DNA from: an uncultured bacterium
GTDB taxonomy: Bacteria; Planctomycetota; Phycisphaerae; Phycisphaerales; SM1A02
Reading direction: 5' to 3'
NCBI GenBank assembly: GCA_903911205.1
Contig: CAIWCL010000178.1
Location: 1 to 43,908, forward strand
DNA: 43,908 bases
Shown here: piece by piece, positions 23,161 through 30,981 of the stretch
How positions within the stretch are numbered: position 1 is the stretch's first letter
Layout: every line of letters starts with the position of its first letter
Made by a program: the position numbers and the translations under genes
The notes under the pieces: model-generated
Databases searched by the model: none
The model's input: only the letters and a program-made list of their open reading frames with translations
What the model was told of the DNA's origin: nothing

Positions 23161-25140
23161 CTAGCGCAAGAAATCCAACAGACTGAGATTGACCGCACGC
23201 GATGCACCCGCAAGTCCGGCCTCAAGCTGTTGCTGGAGGCTCGCGAAGCGGGTTGCTGCCGCGGTGAAGTCAAGGTCTTGAATACTCGAGCGAAGCGCCA
23301 TGTCCTGAATTCCAAGTTCTTCCTCGCGCGCGGTTGCCTCAGCGAGGCGCCGCGAGCGAACTCCGACATCAGCGCGCGCTTCTGTCGCGCGGCCGAGATC
23401 GGCTTCGAGTTTCTCTGTCGCAAACTCAATGCCACGCTCGTCATTGGCCAGAAGCGCCTCTCGGAGCGACATCAAGTGCGCAAACACGCTGTCAACGGCA
23501 ACAGTTGCGCGATCCGTTCCGCTCAAAGTTGCCGTATTCGTGGTGCCCGCGATGCCAAGGTCAGTCGCGGTATTCGAGTTGTTGATGTCCTCGATGCGGG
23601 TCGTCGTACCGACGGTCGCATCGGTGATCTCAATACCGTTTCCGGTGGAAGCAAGACTCGCGGTGAACTCCGCCGGAGCAATGCCCGCAGCGACCGCTGC
23701 ACCATTGATCGAGTCGAGCACATCCTGCACGGTCAGATCGCCGTCCATTTCGACTTCGAACGTGCGACCGTCCTTGAGCGTGACGCGGAGGTCGCGGTCG
23801 GCGGCCGGATCGGGCAATCCAGTCGTCGCGTCGATCGCACCGTCGGCTTGGCGCACGCCACGACCATCGTTGAAGTCAGAAAGCAGCGTCGATCCGGCAA
23901 ACGAGCGAATGCCAAGTTCTGTCGCCGTCGTGCCACTGAGTTCTTCGACCGACATCGAAGCACCCGAAAGTTCGTTGCGCACGTTGAGACGCGTGGCGTC
24001 GTCAGAGATCTCGACGCGCACGCCGATTCCTGATGCAGCCACAGCGTTCTGAAAGTCCTGCACCGTGTCGAAGCTCGAGAGATCAAAGCGTCGAGCTTGT
24101 CCACCATTCCGAATGATGATCTCGCCGAGTGGCAGCGTCATTCCAGAGAGGCTGTCGAGACGCGTGAGTTCGGTGAGCTTCGGGTTGAGATCAAGTCCAG
24201 TGGTGGTCGCGCCGCCGGCATAGGTGCCCGCGAGCCCGAGGTCACCCGCGGTGGTCATCGAGTTCGAGTCACGGATGACGATGGTGTTTCCCGCAGAGGG
24301 CGTGATCGCGAGACGGTCGCCACTTGTGGCATCGATCGCGACGGTCGCGCCAGGATCGGTCGCTTGAATCGCGGTGGAGATTCGATTGATCACGTCGCCG
24401 ATGCTGTCCGCATCGGAGAGGTCGACCGAGGTCACCGTGCCGTTCACTTCGACTTCGATCGTTCCCGCGCGTACGCCGTTGCCGTTCGCGCCGCGCAGAT
24501 CAGAGAGGCGCGTGGCGGCCGTCATGGATGGGTCGAGGTCGCGATCGCCTTTCACGCGGCCGGAGAGCGCACCGAAGGCTTGCTCACCGCCCATCGTGAC
24601 GCGGATATCACTCGCGAGACCAAGATCGGCACGCATACCCGCGCCGGTCCCGGTGTATCGAAGGCCAGAGAGCAGACTGGTGAACGGTGCGTTCGCATGG
24701 GCGTCGCCACCGAAGATATGAATGCCGCGAATGTCGCGGTTTGCGATCGATGTCAGCGAGCCGAGCATCGAATCGATCACCGCGGCCTGATTGCGCCGAG
24801 TCGCTTCATCAGAGCCGACGCCGATTTGAGAGAGGCCGATGCCCTTCGCCTCTTGCAGGATGTCCGAGACGTCGGCGAGTGCCGCGTCGAGTGAGTTCAG
24901 CGTGGCGTCCGCCTGGGACAGGTTCCGAATGCGCTGGTCGCGGCGCTCGATGACGTCATCAAGGACCGTGACCGTCGAGGCGCCAATGGCGTTCTCTGAG
25001 GGACGGGTGAACTCCTTGCCGCTGGCGAGCCGAACTTGCAGGAGCAGAAGCTCGCGATTGGTCCCTTGAATGCCGCCAAGCGCAATTCTCGACGCCAAAA
25101 GGTTCGGAACGCGGGCGAGATTGGCAGGAATTGCGCTCAT
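23161..25140 (-). CDS. flgL: Flagellar hook-filament junction protein FlgL (enlarged)
   Basis: A 659-residue hook-associated protein 3. The N-terminal helix MSAIPANLARVPNLLASRI, then ELLLLQVRLASGKEFTRPSE, and the C-terminal helix IQDLDFTAAATRFASLQQQL are the conserved junction domains. Between residues about 140 and 560 is a large insert of beta-rich repeats (GVRAGTIEVEVNGTVTSVDL, LPLGEIIIRNGGQARRF, DRDLRVTLKDGRTFEVEMDG) resembling flagellin-hook IN modules; E. coli FlgL has about 317 residues. The ATG at 25140 starts the conserved helix. The same frame stays open through the 13-bp repeat upstream, but that extension is rejected as chance. Confidence 0.92.
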   Translation of the reverse strand: MSAIPANLARVPNLLASRIALGGIQGTNRELLLLQVRLASGKEFTRPSENAIGASTVTVLDDVIERRDQRIRNLSQADATLNSLDAALADVSDILQEAKGIGLSQIGVGSDEATRRNQAAVIDSMLGSLTSIANRDIRGIHIFGGDAHANAPFTSLLSGLRYTGTGAGMRADLGLASDIRVTMGGEQAFGALSGRVKGDRDLDPSMTAATRLSDLRGANGNGVRAGTIEVEVNGTVTSVDLSDADSIGDVINRISTAIQATDPGATVAIDATSGDRLAITPSAGNTIVIRDSNSMTTAGDLGLAGTYAGGATTTGLDLNPKLTELTRLDSLSGMTLPLGEIIIRNGGQARRFDLSSFDTVQDFQNAVAASGIGVRVEISDDATRLNVRNELSGASMSVEELSGTTATELGIRSFAGSTLLSDFNDGRGVRQADGAIDATTGLPDPAADRDLRVTLKDGRTFEVEMDGDLTVQDVLDSINGAAVAAGIAPAEFTASLASTGNGIEITDATVGTTTRIEDINNSNTATDLGIAGTTNTATLSGTDRATVAVDSVFAHLMSLREALLANDERGIEFATEKLEADLGRATEARADVGVRSRRLAEATAREEELGIQDMALRSSIQDLDFTAAATRFASLQQQLEAGLAGASRAVNLSLLDFLR

Positions 25141-25220
25141 GTCGAGGACTCCACACGGCTGAGGCAACGGGCGTGCCACCGGTCGAGAGTGCCGACGACC
25201 GAACCGCGGGGAGAGGCCCC

Positions 25221-25419
25221 GGATGGGGCCTCGGGTGGGGCCAACGGACGGGATCGAGGACTTGGATCGAGGACTTGGATCGAGGACTTGGATCGAGGAC
25301 TTGGATCGAGGACTTGGATCGAGGACTTGGATCGAGGACTTGGATCGAGGACTTGGATCGAGGACTTGGATCGAGGACTTGGATCGAGGCCCGGGATTGA
25401 GACCCCGGATTGAGGCCCG
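25221..25419. repeat. 13-bp minisatellite 5' of flgL
   Basis: Ten perfect copies of GGATCGAGGACTT from 25251 to 25380, then degraded units (GGATCGAGGCCCG, GGATTGAGACCCC, GGATTGAGGCCCG) to 25419. Two degraded units also precede it (GGATGGGGCCTCG, GGTGGGGCCAACG, 25221-25246). It fills the divergent gap 25141-25657 between flgL and the dockerin protein. Confidence 0.97.
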
Positions 25420-25476
25420 GGGACGGACAATGCAGATCAAGCACTGAACTGGGGGCGGGCTCGCGTGCGGCGCCGA

Positions 25477-25506
25477 GGTTCGGGTTCAGGTTCAGGTTCA
25501 GGCTCA
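25477..25506. repeat. 6-bp tandem repeat GGTTCA
   Basis: Five units: GGTTCG, three GGTTCA, GGCTCA. It lies about 150 bp before the start of the dockerin-bearing gene. Confidence 0.75.
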
Positions 25507-25657
25507 GGTCTCGAACTCGGACCCTCCACTCGTCCAAGCTCACGCTTCACCCTTCTGCGCCCGCCGCCCCCACGATTCTCAGCGTGAAATCACCTCGAAC
25601 TTCAACATGGATTCGACTTTGGCTTGCCCCAGGCAAACGCCGGGTGATAATCGGCCG

Positions 25658-26716
25658 ATGCCCCGCGCCCTCCCACTTCGGTTGCTCAGCCCCGCCATCC
25701 TCTCGATCTTTGGCCTTGCGACATGCGCAAGCGCCGCGGGCGACATCCTGCTGATCCCCGACTCGGGCGCGGACAAAGTCTGGGCGTTCAACGCTTCGGA
25801 CGGCACCTACATCACGAACAACTACTTCCCGGCGGACGGGATCATGAAGCAGGTCATCCAGATCGTGCAGAGTGGCAATGGCACGCTCCTGATGACCGAT
25901 GAGCAGGAGAAGAAGGTCTTTGAGTACTCGGAGAGCGGCACGTACCTTCGAACACTCGCGTCGGTCAGCGACGGCGTCACCACCGGCGCGTATGGCATTT
26001 GTGTGAAGGACGGTTTCGCGTACTTCACCAGCGGCTTCAATTCTGGCGCTGGCAAGATTTTTCGAGTCGCCCTTGATGGCAGCGGCGCCCCGCCGACGGT
26101 CTTCTGCGACTTCGCAGCAGAGGGCGATCCGCGCGGCATCATTCCATTCGGGTCGGGCTTCCTCGTCGGTAACTCAACGACCGACGACATCGAATTCGTG
26201 AGCGCTACTGGCGTCGTTTCGCCCGTGCCTTTTGCCGATTCTGACGGCATCATCAGTTTCAACTTTCCGCAGCAGATTCAGCCACTTTCGGATGGCGGCA
26301 TCATGCTCACGGGGTTCAGCGCACCGTGGGGCATCTACTTCTTCGATGCCACAGGGCAAGGTGCCGGTGGCTTTACGTCGCCGCAAGTCTTCCTCTCGCC
26401 CCGCGGCTGCTACCTCCTCGACAACGGCGACTACCTCTACACCGGCGGAACGCGCGTTGATGTGATCGATGGCAAGACTTTCATCAATGCCAATGTCGCG
26501 AATCAACTCGGCGCGAGTTTCCGTTGGATTACGCGCTTCACTCCGACGCCGACGTGTACGGGCGATGTCGACGGAAACGGACAGGTCGATGCGGCTGATC
26601 TCGCGGCCCTCCTTGGCGACTGGGGTGCCACGAAGAGCGCTGCCAACCTCGACGGCGCAGGCACGGTCGACGCTTCGGATCTCGCGATCCTGCTCGGCGC
26701 GTGGGGTGATTGCTGA
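25658..26716 (+). CDS. Secreted beta-propeller protein with C-terminal dockerin-like Ca-binding repeats
   Basis: A 352-residue exported protein. The start at 25658 opens a signal peptide (MPRALPLRLLSPAILSIFGL, cleavage near ASAAG). Residues about 30-290 look like an NHL/SMP-30-type propeller (GDILLIPDSGADKVWAFNAS, LLMTDEQEKKVFEYSE). The last 50 residues carry two dockerin-type EF-hand loops, GDVDGNGQVDAADLAALLG and LDGAGTVDASDLAILLGAWG. Such tails are frequent on planctomycete secreted proteins and may bind calcium or a cohesin-like partner. No enzyme motif was seen. It lies within the flagellar block on the opposite strand to its neighbours. Confidence 0.85.
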   Translation: MPRALPLRLLSPAILSIFGLATCASAAGDILLIPDSGADKVWAFNASDGTYITNNYFPADGIMKQVIQIVQSGNGTLLMTDEQEKKVFEYSESGTYLRTLASVSDGVTTGAYGICVKDGFAYFTSGFNSGAGKIFRVALDGSGAPPTVFCDFAAEGDPRGIIPFGSGFLVGNSTTDDIEFVSATGVVSPVPFADSDGIISFNFPQQIQPLSDGGIMLTGFSAPWGIYFFDATGQGAGGFTSPQVFLSPRGCYLLDNGDYLYTGGTRVDVIDGKTFINANVANQLGASFRWITRFTPTPTCTGDVDGNGQVDAADLAALLGDWGATKSAANLDGAGTVDASDLAILLGAWGDC

Positions 26717-26731
26717 GCGGATTGCGCGCGG

Positions 26732-26761
26732 CGTGTCTCGCCGTGCCTCGCCATACCTCGC
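26732..26761. repeat. 10-bp tandem repeat after the dockerin gene
   Basis: Three units: GTGTCTCGCC, GTGCCTCGCC, ATACCTCGCC, starting 15 bases after the stop codon. Confidence 0.6.
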
Positions 26762-26786
26762 CGCACTACGCAGGCAACAGGATCAT

Positions 26787-26824
26787 GAAAAACACCGCAG
26801 GCCAGCCTTTCGGCTGGCCCGCGG
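26787..26824 (-). terminator. Terminator between convergent secreted-protein genes
   Basis: A stem CCGC-A-GGCCAGCC with GGCTGGCC-C-GCGG (one A/C mismatch), loop TTTC. The minus strand reads GTGTTTTTC after the stem, so it mainly serves the PEP-CTERM gene; the plus side reads TTGCGTTTCTT. Confidence 0.8.
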
Positions 26825-26891
26825 TTGCGTTTCTTGTTGGGCTACGCTTTCCACCCGCCGCCCACGACGCACACCTACTGCACCTTTCGGC

Positions 26892-27578
26892 TCAGCGGCG
26901 ACGACGACCAACAAGACCTGCGAGACCGAGGAGGGCAACCGCACCCGGGGCCGGGACCAAGTTGCCATTGATGAAGACGTTGTCGATGCGGCTCGAACCG
27001 GTCGCAGCGGCGGTCGCGAGCGAACGGAAGCGGACGATGACGCTCGACGCGTTCTCAGCGCCTGCGAGCGACGTGGTCGAGGTGTACAACGCGTTGTACG
27101 TCGTCGACGACCAGGTTCCAGGCGCGCCGCCACCACCGGACTGCAGAACCGTGTAGGACGCGAGGATGGTCGTCCAGTTCGTGCCACCGTCGAGGCTCAT
27201 GACAAGCTCAAAGCTCGCGGGGCCGGTCGAGGAGCGGGCTTGATCCCACGAGAGCGAGATCGTGTCGTAGCCGGTGGTCGCGAAGCTGGCTTGGTAGTAG
27301 TCACCGGTCGACCAGTTGTTGCTCGAGAACGCGTACTGCGAGCCGTTGCCTGCGGGCGAGGTGTAGGTCGCCGCGGCGAGCGCGTGGACGCTGGTCAGGC
27401 TCGAGCCCGCGGTGAGCGCGCCCTGATCGCCAGCGCCAACGCCGTAGGTCACACCCGTTGGGACGTTGCCCGCGCCAGTCGGGAAGGCCGTGGTGATGGT
27501 CCAACCGCAGACGAGGTCTGCGGAGGCCGAAGTTGCGACTGCTGCGACAGCAACGATGGAGGCAAAAGTGGTCTTCAT
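26892..27578 (-). CDS. Exported protein with PEP-CTERM-type sorting tail
   Basis: A 228-residue secreted protein. It starts with a signal peptide (MKTTFASIVAVAAVATSASA) and ends with VPAPGAVALLGLAGLVG and four arginines, a planctomycete variant of the PEP-CTERM sorting signal: Pro motif, hydrophobic segment, basic end. The middle, Thr/Ser/Gly rich, has the look of a jelly-roll domain (SFELVMSLDGGTNW, ASSVIVRFRSLA, SRIDNVFING). Its specific role is unknown. The upstream gap 27579-28206 contains a 13-bp minisatellite. No strong ribosome site precedes the ATG at 27578. Confidence 0.85.
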   Translation of the reverse strand: MKTTFASIVAVAAVATSASADLVCGWTITTAFPTGAGNVPTGVTYGVGAGDQGALTAGSSLTSVHALAAATYTSPAGNGSQYAFSSNNWSTGDYYQASFATTGYDTISLSWDQARSSTGPASFELVMSLDGGTNWTTILASYTVLQSGGGGAPGTWSSTTYNALYTSTTSLAGAENASSVIVRFRSLATAAATGSSRIDNVFINGNLVPAPGAVALLGLAGLVGRRRR

Positions 27579-27910
27579 AGCGAGGGACTCAAGAACAAAA
27601 TCGAGAGGGAACGGGCAGGAACAGGAGCCCAACAGGCAATTGACAGAGGCCGAAAGGAATCGGCACCTAGCAAAAGCACAGGAAGGCATGATGGCGGTAT
27701 GGGATGGACGAAAGGTGAGACAGGGAGAAACGGACACAGAGACACAGCCCGCGCATTTGCACCAAGGCAAAACGCACGGACAGCCCCTGAACCACTCCCA
27801 TGTGGACAGACGCAATCTAGCGCGAGATCCTGTCAAGGAAACTGGAATTTCCGCAGAACGCCAAAATTGCGGCCGCACTGCCCACAGACTCGAAGGTCGG
27901 AGTCGAACTT
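27579..27910. other. Non-coding stretch 5' of the PEP-CTERM gene
   Basis: About 330 bp between the gene start and the minisatellite. No gene, hairpin or clear promoter was found by eye. It probably holds the promoter of the PEP-CTERM gene. Confidence 0.45.
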
Positions 27911-28131
27911 GAAGTCGAAGTCGAGGTTCGGGGTTCGAAGTCGGGGTTCGAAGTCGGGGTTCGAAGTCGAGGTTCGAAGTCGGGGTTCGAAGTCGGGGTT
28001 CGAAGTCGGGGTTCGAAGTCGGGGTTCGAAGTCGAGGTTCGAAGTCGAGGTTCGAAGTCGAGGTTCGAAGTCGAGGTTCGAAGTCGAGGTTCGAAGTCGA
28101 GGTTCGAAGGTCGAGGTTCGAAGGTCGAGGC
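27911..28131. repeat. 13-bp minisatellite between flgK and the PEP-CTERM gene
   Basis: About 16 units of GAAGTCGAGGTTC or GAAGTCGGGGTTC. Variants are clustered: a G-variant block (27937-28027, with one A-variant at 27963-27975), then six A-variant units in a row (28028-28105). It ends with a 14-bp variant with an inserted G (GAAGGTCGAGGTTC) and a truncated copy. A partial GAAGTC and a 7-bp piece GGGGTTC mark earlier slippage at the left end. Confidence 0.97.
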
Positions 28132-28206
28132 ACGCCGCGCGCTTGGAGACGACGCCGCCGAAGGCCGAAGACTGGTCAGCATGTCCATCGCACGACGTCC
28201 AACGCT

Positions 28207-29904
28207 TCAGACGATGGTCAAGAGGGTCTGCAGCGTTTCGTCGATCGTCGCGATGTACCGGGCGGCCGCCTGGAACTGCCGTTGGTACGACAGCATGTTG
28301 ATCGACTCTTCATCGATCGAGACACCGCTCGTCGCTTGCGACTGCGCATCGAGGCTTTCTCGGACGAGCCGCGTGCTTTCAGCCTTGGTGTTGGCCGATT
28401 GCGTCCGGACGGCGAGATCCGTCGTGCTCGACTGCCAGAATCCACGAAGACTTCGGCCGCCAAGCGCGTCGACGGTCGCATCCTCGAGCCCCGCGATGTC
28501 AAGCGCGACAGCGTTCGAACCCGCAATGTGATTGCGACCGGTCGCGAGGAGACGCGGGTCGTTCGCGATCTGCGTGTTGATCTCGAGATTGCTCGCGTCG
28601 GAACCCGCAAAGAGCGCGTTCACGCCGAGTGCCGCAAGCGTGCCGGACGAGTCGTTCGAGAAACTGAATTCGTAGCCGCCCGCTGCATCGAGTCGGAGCG
28701 CGCCATCCGGTGTGACCGATGCGCCGCCGGTGCCCGCAGGGAGCGCCGACGAGATCTGCGCCGAGAGCTGATTCAGCGACATCGTTTGCGGATCGACTGC
28801 GACGACAACCGTCGTGCGGAGCCCCGTCGCGACGTTCGTGACATGCATTTCGAACGAGCCGTTGCGAATGTCAAACGGGACGCCCGCCGCATCGGATGCG
28901 AGATTCGCACTCGCGCTCAGGACGCGATTGATACCTGTGAGCGTCGAGTAGCCACGCGTTCCCTGCCCTTGCGAGTGGATTCGGTTCACCTGAAACGCAA
29001 GTTCTCGCGCGAGCGTGTCGAGATCATTGATCGCGGGGTCCACCGTTTCCGTGCGTTGACGGAAGAGCGCTCCGATTTGCCCAGCATCTGGCTGCAGTGT
29101 CGTTCCATCTACTTTTACACGCAGTGAAACCGTTGTTCCGTTGGCCGAAGCGTCGGTACGGAGTGTGATGCCGCGTGATTCGCCAGCGAGTACCACCGGA
29201 GTTGAGCCGACGAGGATGTCCAGCGCACCATTCGGCTGTTCGACGGTCGAGATTGGAATGAATTGCGCGACCTCGTTCACGAGTTCATCGCGGCGATCGC
29301 GCAACGCATTCGCATCGCTACCACCACCCTGCTCTGCGTCGACGATCTGACGATTGACTTCCGCGACTTGATCGAGCAATCCGTCGACCGTACGAACGGT
29401 CGCGCCGAGCGCGCGATCAATTTCAAGCCGAACATTCGCGTGTTCGTTGCGCAGTTCCTTCATGGAATTCGCAAGACCACTCGCTTGCTGGATGACGACC
29501 GTGCGCACCGCTTCATCGTTCGGGCTGTTCGCGAGTTCGCTGAAACTGTTGAAGAACGCGCTCAGTCGGCTCGAAAGATCTTGATCACTCAGTTCGTTCC
29601 GAATCGATTCGATCGCGTTCAAAAAGCGTTGGTCGATTTCAGCGGCGTTTTGATCGCTGATCGCTGCGCGGGTACGACCTTGCAGCGCCGTATCGACGGT
29701 CCGCACGATCCGCTGGAGTTGCACGCCAGTACCGACAAATCCAGCGCGGCCGATGTACTCGGGGCGCGCCGGCGAAAGTCTGGCAACCTGCCGGTGGTAA
29801 CCGGGCGTCGAAGCGTTCGCGAGGTTGTTTCCTGCGACCTGAATCGCCGTCTGGCTCGCGAGGATCGCGCTCTGTCCGATCTGAAGTGCGCCGTTGATCG
29901 ACAT
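28207..29904 (-). CDS. flgK: Flagellar hook-filament junction protein FlgK
   Basis: A 565-residue hook-associated protein 1. The N-terminal rod/hook signature is QVAGNNLANASTPGYHRQVA (residues about 23-42). Also visible are the helical segments SSRLSAFFNSFSELANSPND and DLDTLARELAFQVNRIHSQG, and the C-terminal GVSIDEESINMLSYQRQFQA with AARYIATIDETLQTLLTIV, shared by all FlgK proteins. Length is like E. coli FlgK (547). It follows flgN after 13 bases and is therefore cotranscribed with it. Confidence 0.96.
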   Translation of the reverse strand: MSINGALQIGQSAILASQTAIQVAGNNLANASTPGYHRQVARLSPARPEYIGRAGFVGTGVQLQRIVRTVDTALQGRTRAAISDQNAAEIDQRFLNAIESIRNELSDQDLSSRLSAFFNSFSELANSPNDEAVRTVVIQQASGLANSMKELRNEHANVRLEIDRALGATVRTVDGLLDQVAEVNRQIVDAEQGGGSDANALRDRRDELVNEVAQFIPISTVEQPNGALDILVGSTPVVLAGESRGITLRTDASANGTTVSLRVKVDGTTLQPDAGQIGALFRQRTETVDPAINDLDTLARELAFQVNRIHSQGQGTRGYSTLTGINRVLSASANLASDAAGVPFDIRNGSFEMHVTNVATGLRTTVVVAVDPQTMSLNQLSAQISSALPAGTGGASVTPDGALRLDAAGGYEFSFSNDSSGTLAALGVNALFAGSDASNLEINTQIANDPRLLATGRNHIAGSNAVALDIAGLEDATVDALGGRSLRGFWQSSTTDLAVRTQSANTKAESTRLVRESLDAQSQATSGVSIDEESINMLSYQRQFQAAARYIATIDETLQTLLTIV

Positions 29905-29917
29905 AGGTGACTCGCTT

Positions 29918-30460
29918 TCAGCTGCGGATATCGAGGCTCGACATCACGTTGGCGCCGACGGCGATGCGGCCGCCGCGGGAGTAAACGTTGGCGTGGGTGA
30001 GCGCCGAATGGACGCTCTGCAAAATGCCGGCCATATGAGCCGAGAGTCGCTCGGCGGCTTGACGAAGGACGGATGATTCGCGACGGACCGTTTCGAGTGC
30101 ATCTTTGAGTTCGCTGCGCGCAAGATCGACTTGCGCACGCGTTGGCTCGGGAAGGCGCACGGCGATTTCTACGAGCGTCGCATCAGGCGAGAGCGCCATA
30201 CGCGTCGCCAGCGCGCGCGCTTCCGCAACGCGTACACGATCAAGTTCGCACAAGCGAGCGAGAATGCGCGACTCCCCATCTGCCAGTTTGGTGAAGCGCG
30301 CAAGATCCGCAACGCGCACGGCTTCACGACGAGCGCGCACGAGCGTAAGGAGTTCCACGTACAGCGCGCGCGCATCGTGAAGGGCCGCAAGGAGTGCCGA
30401 CGCATCCACTCGGGTTGTATTCGGCTTTGGCGCGGTTGTTGGCTTCATGGCGGGCTGCAT
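29918..30460 (-). CDS. flgN: FlgN-like flagellar export chaperone
   Basis: A 180-residue helical, alanine-rich protein. The coiled-coil layout and the ending HSALTHANVYSRGGRI are typical of FlgN, which escorts FlgK and FlgL to the export gate. Position directly before flgK agrees. Candidate starts are the ATGs at 30460 and 30448; neither has a clear ribosome site. The N-terminal 17 residues are Pro/Thr rich. Confidence 0.75.
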   Translation of the reverse strand: MQPAMKPTTAPKPNTTRVDASALLAALHDARALYVELLTLVRARREAVRVADLARFTKLADGESRILARLCELDRVRVAEARALATRMALSPDATLVEIAVRLPEPTRAQVDLARSELKDALETVRRESSVLRQAAERLSAHMAGILQSVHSALTHANVYSRGGRIAVGANVMSSLDIRS

Positions 30461-30537
30461 GGGAGTTCTTCAGGGCTCAGTTCAAGCGAATGTTGGGTTC
30501 AAACGTGTGAACGTTTCGAGTGGGAATGCCGCGCGAA

Positions 30538-30981
30538 TCAATGCACGAGCGTTGTGTCCTCTGAGAGAACGCGCGGCGAGAGACGACTGCTCGCGACGTC
30601 GCGAGCGGCTGCATTTGGATCCATCGCACGTTCGAAGCGGTCGGCGAGTCGATCGACGAGTTCAAAGTTCGACCCTTCGACGACCTTTCCTGAGAGTGCT
30701 GCGTCGAGAAGCGGGCGGAAACGTCGTTCACCGACACCTGGTTTGAACGGCCCTGCTGCGAGGGACCCTTCTTGCATCGCTGCGAAGACAGGCTTCACAA
30801 ACGCTTCCGTCACAAGGGTGCGCGCTGCCTCGAGGGCGAGACCACGCGGCGAACCTTCACGTGCTGCGTTGGCGAGCGCGAGATCAGGCGCGAGCGCTGT
30901 CGCAGATGCGGATCGAGATGATCCAGAGTTCGCCATCGCGCGATACGAAGCGTTCGAAAGATTGAGGGCTGCCACACTCAT
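30538..30981 (-). CDS. flgJ: FlgJ-like rod-binding protein (no muramidase domain)
   Basis: A 147-residue protein matching only the N-terminal rod-binding half of FlgJ: LEAARTLVTEAFVKPVFAAM, ERRFRPLLDAALSGKVVEG and FELVDRLADRFERAM correspond to the helices that cap the growing rod. The peptidoglycan hydrolase half of enterobacterial FlgJ is absent, as in many other phyla, so another enzyme must open the wall. Its ATG overlaps the flgI stop (ATGA). Confidence 0.75.
   Translation of the reverse strand: MSVAALNLSNASYRAMANSGSSRSASATALAPDLALANAAREGSPRGLALEAARTLVTEAFVKPVFAAMQEGSLAAGPFKPGVGERRFRPLLDAALSGKVVEGSNFELVDRLADRFERAMDPNAAARDVASSRLSPRVLSEDTTLVH

Noticed and set aside
22510-24033. 507-codon plus-strand frame opposite fliW and flgL
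   Set aside because: Its translation is Arg/His-rich and without domains; the minus strand encodes recognised flagellar proteins.
25251-25389. CRISPR array
   Set aside because: Units are contiguous 13-mers with no spacers, and no cas genes are present. The same holds for the array at 27911-28131.
25141-25440. In-frame 100-residue extension of FlgL through the 13-bp repeat
   Set aside because: The conserved FlgL helix starts at the ATG at 25140. The extension consists of low-complexity repeat translation and has no counterpart in the family; a repeat free of stops stays open in several frames.
27911-28131. tRNA-like GGTTCGA motifs
   Set aside because: The sequence GGTTCGAAG recurs only as part of the 13-bp repeat; no acceptor or anticodon arms can be drawn.
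26469-28301. 610-codon plus-strand frame across the PEP-CTERM gene and minisatellite
   Set aside because: It is antisense to a gene with signal peptide and sorting tail, is rich in Arg, and owes its length to high GC and the stop-free repeat.
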